From Curtobacterium sp. TC1 (GTDB taxonomy: Bacteria > Actinomycetota > Actinomycetes > Actinomycetales > Microbacteriaceae): a stretch of DNA of 64,000 nucleotides. Shown piece by piece: positions 41,856 to 49,149 of the stretch. A program made the position numbers and the translations under genes. Positions within the stretch are counted from its first letter, which is position 1. Every line of letters begins with the position of its first letter. The notes below the pieces were generated by a model. That model searched no databases and was not told the DNA's origin. It saw nothing but the letters and a program-made list of their open reading frames with translations. The DNA lies in contig NZ_CP081964.1 in the NCBI RefSeq assembly GCF_019844075.1, forward strand, positions 124,001 through 188,000. Reading direction: 5' to 3'.

Positions 41856-42833
41856 TCAGCGCCGCAGGTCGACGACCGTCCGACCGTGCACGCGCCCGGC
41901 GACCACGTCCGCGCCGACCGCGATCGCCTGCTCCGGGGTGACGGTCCGGGTGACACCCGCCAGCAGCGCGGGGTCGAGGTCGGTCGCCAAGCGCTCCCAC
42001 GCCCGACGCCGGAGCTCCAGTGGGGCGTCCACCGAGTTGATGCCGAGCAGCGACACCGACCGCAGGATGAACGGCAGCACCGTCGTGGGCAGCGCGGAGT
42101 CCTGGGCGAGCCCGCACGCCGTGACGGCACCGCCCCACCGGGTGCCGGCCAGCACGTTCGCCAGGGTGGCCCCGCCGACGCTGTCCACGGCACCGGCCCA
42201 CGTCGCACGCTGCATCGGCTTGCCGGGCTCGGACAGCGCACTCCTGTCCACGACCTCCGTCGCGCCGAGTCGTCGGAGCGAGGCCTCGTTCGCGCTCCGA
42301 CCGGTCGACGCGGTCACCCGGTGACCCCGGGCGGCGAGCAGGGCGATCGCCACCGTCCCCACCCCGCCGGACGCACCGGTCACGAGCACCGGCCCGGCAT
42401 CGGGCGCGACGAACCGTTCGAGCGCGAGGACGCTGAGCATCGCCGTGAACCCGGCCGTGCCGATCGCCGCCGCGAACGAGTCCTCGATCGTCTCCGGCAG
42501 CACCACGAGGGAACCGGACGGCACCACCGCGTGCTGGGCCCAGCCACCGTGTCGGGTCTCGCCGAGCCCGGCGCCGTTCAGCACGATGCGGTCGCCGATC
42601 GCCACGTCGTGTACCCCCGGACCGAGGGCGGACACGGTCCCGACGACGTCGATGCCGGGCACGAGCGGGTCGACCCGGGCGACACCCGGGTTCCGGGCGA
42701 GCGCGAGGCCGTCCTTGTAGTTGACGCTCGAGTACGTGACGTCGATGAGGGCTTCGCCCTCGGTCGGATCGGGCAGGTCGACGTCGGCGACGGTGGGCGG
42801 GGCGGAACTGGACACGACTACGGCGCGGGTCAT
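41856..42833 (-). CDS. YhdH/AcuI-type zinc-free alcohol dehydrogenase family oxidoreductase
   Basis: NADPH-dependent medium-chain reductase of the YhdH/AcuI group, which includes acrylyl-CoA reductases, 325 residues. The N-terminal domain has VTYSSVNYKDGLALARNPGVARVDPLVPGIDVVGTV, a hallmark of this subgroup. The NADP-binding site is VLVTGASGGVGTVAIALLAARGHRV. No structural zinc cysteines are present, as expected. Its physiological substrate (acrylyl-CoA, quinone or another enal) is unknown. ATG at 42833. An inverted repeat CGTTCT/AGAACG (42871-42876 and 42882-42887) lies just upstream. Confidence 0.88.
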   Translation of the reverse strand: MTRAVVVSSSAPPTVADVDLPDPTEGEALIDVTYSSVNYKDGLALARNPGVARVDPLVPGIDVVGTVSALGPGVHDVAIGDRIVLNGAGLGETRHGGWAQHAVVPSGSLVVLPETIEDSFAAAIGTAGFTAMLSVLALERFVAPDAGPVLVTGASGGVGTVAIALLAARGHRVTASTGRSANEASLRRLGATEVVDRSALSEPGKPMQRATWAGAVDSVGGATLANVLAGTRWGGAVTACGLAQDSALPTTVLPFILRSVSLLGINSVDAPLELRRRAWERLATDLDPALLAGVTRTVTPEQAIAVGADVVAGRVHGRTVVDLRR

Positions 42834-42906
42834 GCGCCGGACGCTACCCCGGGCCTCCCGGCCAGCGGTCCGTTCTTTCCCAGAACGCGAGCGATCCCTG
42901 GCGGAA

Positions 42907-42968
42907 CCGGGCGTACCGAGTCGAAAGAAACGACCAGGTACGCCCGGAACGACCAGGTACGCCCGAAA
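42907..42968. repeat. Compound hairpin plus 19-base tandem repeat behind pfkA
   Basis: CCGGGCGTACC (42907-42917) pairs with GGTACGCCCGG (42937-42947) over 11 bases. Inside, GTCG and CGAC form a second 4-base stem around AAAGAAA. A 19-base unit is tandemly repeated at 42931-42949 and 42950-42968 (core CGACCAGGTACGCCCG), so either copy could be the 3' arm. It lies 11 bases beyond the pfkA stop and is a candidate terminator with two alternative pairings. Confidence 0.6.
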
Positions 42969-42978
42969 CGCCCCCGCG

Positions 42979-44007
<1,029 letters not shown>

Positions 44008-44095
44008 GGGATCTCCGTCGTCGGGTGGTGCGGGTGGGGGTCGTGGGGGACTGCGACCATCATGACTGACGGTGGTTGCGCATTACCATCCCGGT

Positions 44096-45124
44096 GTGAC
44101 CCTGCTCGCCTCCGCCTCGTCGTCCGGCGACGCGTCCGGCGATGCGTCCGGCGATGCGTCCGCCGGTGCGTCCGGCGACGCGTCTGGTGCGCCCGGTGCG
44201 TCCGGCGATGCGTCTCGCGTCGACACCGTGTACCGACCGGGAGGCCCGGTGGACGTCACGTCGACCCTGCGGCCCCTGCAGCGCGGCTCCGGCGACCCCG
44301 CCTACAAGGTGGTCGGGTCGGTCGTGTGGCTCGCGTTGCGGACGCCCACCGGCCCGGCTGCCGTGGCGATCCGGCCGGCCGGCGGCACCATCGCGGTCTC
44401 GGCGTGGGGCGACGGTGCTTCGTGGGCGGTCGAGCACGCGCCGGAGCTGCTCGGTCGCGGCGACGACTGGGACGGGTTCGACGTCTCCGGGCACGCCTTC
44501 CTCGCTGCCGCCCGGCAACGGCAGCCCGGGCTCCGCCTGCTCCGCACGAACACCGTCGTCGCGATGCTCGTGCCGGCGATCATGGAGCAGAAGGTGACCT
44601 CGAGGCAGGCGTGGGGAGCGTGGCGGTACCTGCTCCGCCGGTACGGCACCGCGGCACCCGGGCCGGCACCCGACGGTCTCGTCGTGCCGCCGACCGCCGA
44701 CGAGTGGGCGCGGATCCCGAGCTGGGAGTGGCACAAGGCCGGCATCGAGCCCGGACGCTCGGCGACGGTGATGCGCGCGGTGCGTGTGGCCCCTGCGCTC
44801 GAGCGGACGCTGACGCTCGGCCGCGGCGGATCGGTCGTGTCCGCACGGCTGCAGTCGATCCCGGGCATCGGGAAGTGGACGGCTGCCGAGACCGCGCAGC
44901 GCTCCCACGGCGACCCGGACTCGCCGAGCGTCGGGGACTTCCACGTCCCCGCGCTGGTCGGGTGGGCGCTGACCGGGGGACCGGTCGACGACGACGGGAT
45001 GCTCGAGCTGCTCGAGCCGTGGCGGGGGCACCGGGAGCGGGTCGTCCGGCTGATCGGCGGCTCGGGGTTCCGGAAGCCGGCGTTCGGGCCGCGGCTCACG
45101 ATCCAGGACCACCGCGGCCACTGA
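44096..45124 (+). CDS. DNA-3-methyladenine glycosylase-like (AlkA/HhH-GPD) protein
   Basis: Base-excision repair glycosylase of the helix-hairpin-helix superfamily, 342 residues. The hairpin reads LQSIPGIGKWTAAETAQRS and the catalytic aspartate is D281 in SVGDFHVPALVG. The alpha-helical core before it (TNTVVAMLVPAIMEQKVTSRQAWGAWRYLL) matches AlkA-type proteins. Residues 8-40 are an inserted low-complexity run of Ser-Gly-Asp-Ala units made by a 12-base DNA repeat, unlike homologues. The GTG at 44096 is preferred over one 24 bases upstream; no strong ribosome site distinguishes them. Substrate preference is unknown. Confidence 0.86.
   Translation: MTLLASASSSGDASGDASGDASAGASGDASGAPGASGDASRVDTVYRPGGPVDVTSTLRPLQRGSGDPAYKVVGSVVWLALRTPTGPAAVAIRPAGGTIAVSAWGDGASWAVEHAPELLGRGDDWDGFDVSGHAFLAAARQRQPGLRLLRTNTVVAMLVPAIMEQKVTSRQAWGAWRYLLRRYGTAAPGPAPDGLVVPPTADEWARIPSWEWHKAGIEPGRSATVMRAVRVAPALERTLTLGRGGSVVSARLQSIPGIGKWTAAETAQRSHGDPDSPSVGDFHVPALVGWALTGGPVDDDGMLELLEPWRGHRERVVRLIGGSGFRKPAFGPRLTIQDHRGH
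44121..44216 (+). repeat. 12-base minisatellite in the glycosylase coding region
   Basis: About seven to eight imperfect copies of TCCGGCGAYGCG encode Ser-Gly-Asp-Ala units near the N-terminus. All variation is in multiples of three, so the frame is kept. Copy-number change by slippage would alter linker length without breaking the gene. Confidence 0.8.
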
Positions 45125-45135
45125 GTGCGGGGGCG

Positions 45136-45993
45136 TCAGGGGTGGCGGGTGCCCTCGCCGGCCAGCACGGCGCGGTAGCCCTCGCGGAAGGTCGGGTACT
45201 GCGGAGTCCAGCCGGTGGACCGCAGCAACGCGTTCGACAAGCGCTTGTCACCACCGGACTGCCGGGCACCGCCGTCGCCGGTGACGGGATCGGGAACGCC
45301 GAGTTCGTCGGCCAGGAACCGCAGCACGTCGTCCAGCCGGCTCGGTTCGTCGTCGGTGCCCAGGTAGGTCGGCGCCGGGTCCGGCACGGTCGCCAGGTGC
45401 ACGAGCGCGGCGGCGGCGTCGTCGCGGTGGATCCGGTTCGTGTGCGGTGAGGCACCGGGAGCCAGGCGGGCGGAACCGGAGCGGACCTGGTCGATCAGAC
45501 GCTCGCGGCCCGGCCCGTAGACCCCGGACAGGCGGACGAGCACGGCGTCGGGAGCGCGTTCGCGCAGCAGCGCCTCGGCCTCGACCAGCACCTGAGCGGT
45601 CGGGGTCCCACCGTGCGCCGGGGTGTCCTCGGTGACCACGCTGCCGTCGTCGACGTCGTACACCGCGGTCGACGACACCACGAGCAGTCGCGGGTCGGCA
45701 TCCGAGGCGTCGATGCCGTCGAGCACGTTCCGCAGGCCGTCGACGTAGGTGGCGCGGTACTCGTCGACGTCGCGGCTGCCGGCGGCGAAGGCCACGACGA
45801 CGACGCTCGTGTCGGCGGGGATCTCGGGGGCCTCGTGCCGCAGGTCGACGCTCCGGCCGGTGATCGGCGCCGGGACCAGTCCGGCGCGGCGGCGGAGGCC
45901 GACCACGTGGTGTCCCTGTTCGGCGAACCGCAGGCCGGCCTCGGTTCCGAGGTCGCCGCAGCCGGCGATCACGACGGTGTCGTTGTTGTGCAC
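45136..45993 (-). CDS. NAD-dependent epimerase/dehydratase-family protein (YeeZ-like)
   Basis: Extended short-chain-dehydrogenase-like protein, 285 residues. The N-terminal VVIAGCGDLGTEAGLRFAEQGHHVVGLRRR is a dinucleotide fold with the GxGxxG variant GCGDLG seen in YeeZ-type proteins. The central SSTAVYDVDDGSVVTEDTP and LVRLSGVYGPGR are the usual substrate-side motifs. The catalytic Tyr-x3-Lys is not clearly present, so the activity may differ from classical epimerases. The GTG at 45993 gives the family-like start. Convergent with the glycosylase (11-base gap). Confidence 0.82.
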   Translation of the reverse strand: MHNNDTVVIAGCGDLGTEAGLRFAEQGHHVVGLRRRAGLVPAPITGRSVDLRHEAPEIPADTSVVVVAFAAGSRDVDEYRATYVDGLRNVLDGIDASDADPRLLVVSSTAVYDVDDGSVVTEDTPAHGGTPTAQVLVEAEALLRERAPDAVLVRLSGVYGPGRERLIDQVRSGSARLAPGASPHTNRIHRDDAAAALVHLATVPDPAPTYLGTDDEPSRLDDVLRFLADELGVPDPVTGDGGARQSGGDKRLSNALLRSTGWTPQYPTFREGYRAVLAGEGTRHP

Positions 45994-46065
45994 CCGTCGA
46001 CCTTGGCACGGCCGGTTGGTGGAAGGCGGGGAGGCATGCACATCACGGATCGCTAGGGTCGGCGC

Positions 46066-46398
46066 ATGGGGCGGCAGCGGCGACGGGTGGTGCGTGACGT
46101 GGCGATCGCCCTGCCCCCGGTCGTCGAGATCGTGCTCGTCGTCGCCGGCTCGATCGTCTCCGTCGGAGCCGTGGGGGAGAGCGCGGAGTCGTGGGCGCCG
46201 TTGTCGTGGCCGCTGTACGCCGTCCTCGTGACGTTCCCGTTCGCGGTCGGCGCGCTCGTCGCGGCGGTGCGGCTCCGCGGACTCGAGGCCAGGACGCCGG
46301 CGATCTGCTTCGCTGCCCTGTCGGTAGCCGTGGGCGCCATCCCCTTCGTCGGGATGCTGAGCGTCCTCGTGCAGTCCTGGAGCGTCTCGTCTCGATGA
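46066..46398 (+). CDS. Small three-helix membrane protein, uncharacterised
   Basis: A 110-residue membrane protein with a basic N-terminus (MGRQRRRVVRD) and three hydrophobic segments at about residues 12-35, 50-70 and 80-103. I see no family motif. ATG at 46066 is the first start after the divergent gene. It may be independent of the operon that begins about 90 bases later, because a likely sigma-factor promoter lies between them. Confidence 0.65.
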   Translation: MGRQRRRVVRDVAIALPPVVEIVLVVAGSIVSVGAVGESAESWAPLSWPLYAVLVTFPFAVGALVAAVRLRGLEARTPAICFAALSVAVGAIPFVGMLSVLVQSWSVSSR

Positions 46399-46452
46399 GA
46401 ACGGTCATCGTCCAGAGCAGGACCGCGCCCGCACCTCGGACTGCAACCCGTT

Positions 46453-46478
46453 TGAACGATCCGCCCCGCCACCTCGTT
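46453..46478 (+). promoter_or_regulatory. Candidate ECF-sigma promoter of the yceI-sigma operon
   Basis: TGAAC (46453-46457) and CGTT (46475-46478) are separated by 17 bases, close to the GGAAC-N17-CGTT pattern of many actinobacterial ECF sigma factors. It lies just before the YceI gene, whose operon encodes such a sigma factor, so autoregulation is likely. Transcription would begin about 46485, leaving almost no leader. Confidence 0.5.
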
Positions 46479-46492
46479 GACCGGGTACGGGA

Positions 46493-47176
46493 CTCCGCAC
46501 ACGCACCAAGGTCATCATCGGCATCTCCACCGGCGTCGTGGTCATCGCGGCCGCCGCCGTCATCGCCGGCCCGTCCATCTACGCGAACACCGTCAACGGG
46601 CAGGCCGCCGCAGCCCCCTCGTTGCAGGCGACGTCGTCCGCCAGCCTGGACGCAGCGGACGCCGACGGCACCTGGACCAGCCAGAGCGGTTCCTACGCCG
46701 GCTACCGGGTGCACGAGGTCCTGCAGGGGAATGATGTGAACGTGGTCGGACGCACGAAGGACGTCGAGGGCACCGCCGAGGTCGACGGCGGCTCCCTCGC
46801 GAAGGCGACCGTCACGGTCCAGGTCGCGAAGATCACCACCCCCGAATCCGCACGCGACGCCTACTTCCGGGACACCGCGCTCGAGACGGACGAGTTCCCG
46901 ACGGCGACCTTCACCCTCACGAAGCCCGTCGACGTCTCGAAGGCGCTCGACGGGAGCAAGCAGGACGTCACCCTGACCGGCACGATGGACCTGCACGGTG
47001 TCACGAAGGCCGTCACCGCCGACGCGCAGGTCGCCGTCGGCGAGGGCGGAACCGTGCAGGTCGCCGGTTCGGTGCCGATCACGTTCGCCGACTACGGCGT
47101 GGAGGCCCCCTCGCTCGGCTTCGTCACCGTGGACGGGAAGGGCTCCGTCGAGTTCTCCCTCGACCTGCAGAAGTGA
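46493..47176 (+). CDS. Exported YceI-family lipid-binding protein, start unclear
   Basis: YceI-family beta-barrel protein that in known members binds isoprenoid lipids outside the cytoplasm. The N-terminal segment KVIIGISTGVVVIAAAAVIAGPSIYA is a membrane anchor or signal. The barrel follows (GTWTSQSGSYAGYRVHEVL, RTKDVEGTAEVDGGSL, and GVTKAVTADAQVAVGE with SVPITFADYGVEAPS). The frame is open from 46481, but no ATG, GTG or TTG occurs before the GTG at 46538, which would remove half the anchor and its positive charges. The likely N-terminus (RTRTK preceded by CTC) is given nominally. Its stop overlaps the sigma-factor start. Confidence 0.8.
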   Translation, partial: LRTRTKVIIGISTGVVVIAAAAVIAGPSIYANTVNGQAAAAPSLQATSSASLDAADADGTWTSQSGSYAGYRVHEVLQGNDVNVVGRTKDVEGTAEVDGGSLAKATVTVQVAKITTPESARDAYFRDTALETDEFPTATFTLTKPVDVSKALDGSKQDVTLTGTMDLHGVTKAVTADAQVAVGEGGTVQVAGSVPITFADYGVEAPSLGFVTVDGKGSVEFSLDLQK

Positions 47177-47688
47177 CCGTGACGAGTCGTTCCGCCGACG
47201 AGCTGCTCGCGACGCTGTACCGCGAGCACGGCGACGCGCTCACCCGGTACGTCCGGCACCTGACGCGGGACGGCTCGGCGGTCGAGGACGTCGTGCAGGA
47301 GACCATGGTCCGCGCCTGGCAGCGCCCGGCGGTGCTGGAACGTGCGCCGGACAGTGCACGCGCCTGGCTGTTCACCGTGGCGCGCAACCTGGTCGTCGAC
47401 GACGCCCGGTCCGCCCGGAACCGCCGGGAGTTCGGCACGGAACACCCGGTCGACCGCGCGGAGTCGGACCGCACCGACGCCGTCCTCGACCGCATCGTCG
47501 TGGCCGACGCGCTCGCGTCGCTCTCGCCGGACCACCGTCGCGTGGTGGTGGACGCCTACTGGCTCGGCCACACGGTGCCGGAGATCGCACGACGACACGA
47601 CATCCCCGAGGGCACCGCGAAGTCGCGGTTGCACTACGGGCTGCGAGCCCTGCGGCTCGCACTGCAGGAACGAGGAGTGACCCGATGA
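47173..47688 (+). CDS. ECF-type RNA polymerase sigma factor
   Basis: Alternative sigma factor, 171 residues. Region 2 (YREHGDALTRYVRHLTRDGSAVEDVVQETMVRAWQRP) recognises the -10 element, and ARAWLFTVARNLVVDDARSARNR completes it. Region 4 (LASLSPDHRRVVVDAYWLGHTVPEIARRHDIPEGTAKSRLHYGLRAL) recognises the -35 element. Regions 1 and 3 are missing, as in all ECF factors. The GTG at 47173 overlaps the YceI stop, and its own stop overlaps the anti-sigma start (ATGA). This is the SigL/SigK-like arrangement of sigma followed by a zinc anti-sigma. It probably responds to envelope or redox stress. Confidence 0.94.
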   Translation: MTVTSRSADELLATLYREHGDALTRYVRHLTRDGSAVEDVVQETMVRAWQRPAVLERAPDSARAWLFTVARNLVVDDARSARNRREFGTEHPVDRAESDRTDAVLDRIVVADALASLSPDHRRVVVDAYWLGHTVPEIARRHDIPEGTAKSRLHYGLRALRLALQERGVTR

Positions 47689-48392
47689 GCGACGACCGCT
47701 ACGCAGAATGGGATGCGGCGTACGTGCTCGGGTCTCTGTCCCCGGACGAGCGGCTCGAGTACGAGCAGCACCTGGAGACGTGCGACCGCTGCACGGCCGC
47801 CGTCGCCGAGCTGGTCGGCCTGCCCGGTCTGCTCGCCAAGCTGCCGGCCGACCAGGCGATCGAGATCGCGGAACCGGACGGGAGGCCCGACACCGGTTCC
47901 GAGAGCACCCTCGCCTCCGTCGCGCACCGCGTTCGACACCGCCGCCGCCGTCGCCGGGTCTGGGTCGCCGCCACCGCGGGGCTCGCGGTGGTCGCCGCCG
48001 TGCTCGGCGGGCTCGCCGTCGGCACCGCGGGGGACCGCGGCACGGTGCAGGCCGGACGGGACGTCTCGGCATCGGCGACCGCGGACCGGTACGACATGAC
48101 CGGCGCCCGGGGACTCGACGTCGACCTGGCCGTCAGCGGCGAACAGTGGGGCACCCGCTTCGACTGGGGCTGCTCGTACGGCGGCAAGGAATGGGCGGCG
48201 GACGGCTCGGTCATGTACGACCTGGTCGTGGTGCGGTCCGACGGCTCCACGCAGATCGTCGGCTCGTGGACGGCCGCCGGCGAGGACGCGAAGGGATTGT
48301 CGGCGTCGACGGACATCCCGCGCGACGACATCGCGAGCGTGCAGGTGCGGCTCCGCGGCGAACAGGGCGCCCTCGCCGTCGTCGACCTCTGA
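47685..48392 (+). CDS. Membrane-bound zinc-finger anti-sigma factor
   Basis: A 235-residue anti-sigma factor. The N-terminal cytoplasmic domain carries the ZAS motif H-x3-C-x2-C (YEQHLETCDRCTAAV), which binds and holds the sigma factor. After an arginine-rich stretch (RVRHRRRRRRV) comes one membrane helix (WVAATAGLAVVAAVLGGLAVG), then an extracytoplasmic anti-sigma-K-like domain (DLAVSGEQWGTRFDWGCSYGGKEWAADGSVMYDLVVVRSDG). Signal-dependent loss or redox change would release the sigma. It is coupled to the sigma gene by ATGA, and it closes the operon before the repeat cluster at 48415. Confidence 0.9.
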   Translation: MSDDRYAEWDAAYVLGSLSPDERLEYEQHLETCDRCTAAVAELVGLPGLLAKLPADQAIEIAEPDGRPDTGSESTLASVAHRVRHRRRRRRVWVAATAGLAVVAAVLGGLAVGTAGDRGTVQAGRDVSASATADRYDMTGARGLDVDLAVSGEQWGTRFDWGCSYGGKEWAADGSVMYDLVVVRSDGSTQIVGSWTAAGEDAKGLSASTDIPRDDIASVQVRLRGEQGALAVVDL

Positions 48393-48414
48393 CCGAGCCC
48401 TCCGCCCTCCGCCC

Positions 48415-48506
48415 CGAGGTTCCGAAATCTCGGCATCTGGGCGCGACTCACGGCTGTTCGTGGAACCTCGGCGCTCCACGGGCGGCGAGTCGTGGAACCT
48501 CGGCGG
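48415..48506. repeat. Intergenic repeat cluster sharing the hemD element
   Basis: The first 23 bases (starting CGAGGTTCCGAA) are identical to 35787-35809. GTGGAACCTCGGCG follows twice as a direct repeat (48460-48473 and 48492-48505), and GGAACCTCG in each copy can pair with CGAGGTTCC at 48415-48423. It fills the 153-base convergent gap between the anti-sigma and MarR genes and may also terminate both. Confidence 0.75.
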
Positions 48507-48545
48507 AAGCGCCCGGGGGAGTCCTCATCGGACGCGCGCGGGCAG

Positions 48546-49022
48546 TCAGCCGGAGACGGCGTCGTCCGACACGTCGGGGCCGATCGCGTCCTGGACGCGC
48601 GCACTGACGGACCGGAGTGTGTCCGCGTCGGTCCCCACGGGCCTCCAGAACAGGTCTTCCAACGCACCGGTGTGCGCACGGATGCCCGCGAGGACCGCGC
48701 GACGGCCGTCGAGGGTCATCTCCACCCAGCTGCCGCGGCCGTCGGTCGGGCAGTCGGCGCGGCTGACCAGGCCGCGGGAGACCATGCGCGTGACCTGGTG
48801 GCTGACGCGCGACTTCTCCCAGCCGATGCCGGCGGCGATGTCGCGGACGCGCAGCCGGTGGTCCGGCTCCCGGTGCAGGCCGATCAGGATCTCGAACTCG
48901 GGGATGGAGATGCCGGCACCCGCCTGGACGGCCTGGTCGAGCGCTCGGTCGAGGCGTCGCCAGACGTCGTGGTAGGCGTCCCACGTCGCCCAGTCGTGGC
49001 CGTCCTTGCCCTGTGTCGACAT
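48546..49022 (-). CDS. MarR-family transcriptional regulator
   Basis: A 158-residue winged-helix regulator. The core reads ISIPEFEILIGLHREPDHRLRVRDIAAGIGWEKSRVSHQVTRMVSRGLVSRADCPTDGRGSWVEMT, the classic MarR helix-turn-helix plus wing with the conserved D-x-R-G-S. The ATG at 49022 has an AAGGA site immediately adjacent, which is short, so a start a few codons upstream remains possible. It is divergent from putA, with palindromes in the gap, so control of putA and itself is likely. The ligand is unknown. Confidence 0.9.
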   Translation of the reverse strand: MSTQGKDGHDWATWDAYHDVWRRLDRALDQAVQAGAGISIPEFEILIGLHREPDHRLRVRDIAAGIGWEKSRVSHQVTRMVSRGLVSRADCPTDGRGSWVEMTLDGRRAVLAGIRAHTGALEDLFWRPVGTDADTLRSVSARVQDAIGPDVSDDAVSG

Positions 49023-49039
49023 TCCTTCAGCGTATCCAC

Positions 49040-49088
49040 CGTCGGGGCCGACCGACCCCGACGCCGCGTACTTCATCCGTCCGGATGA
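49040..49088. promoter_or_regulatory. Two palindromes in the marR/putA gap
   Basis: CGTCGGGG (49040-49047) is perfectly inverted at 49056-49063 around 8 bases. TCATCCG (49073-49079) and CGGATGA (49082-49088) are inverted around TC. The second has the 16-base size typical of MarR operators. A third pair, CGGCAT and ATGCCG (49133-49138 and 49150-49155), brackets the putA start. Confidence 0.5.
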
Positions 49089-49149
49089 CTCCTGGCCGAC
49101 GTGCGGCGCGCTCCAAGGTGAGGTCGGAGGTGCGGCATACGATCGGAAC

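Noticed and set aside
44121..44216. CRISPR-like repeat array
   Set aside because: Units are 12 bases, directly adjacent with no spacers, and translate in frame, so it is a coding minisatellite.
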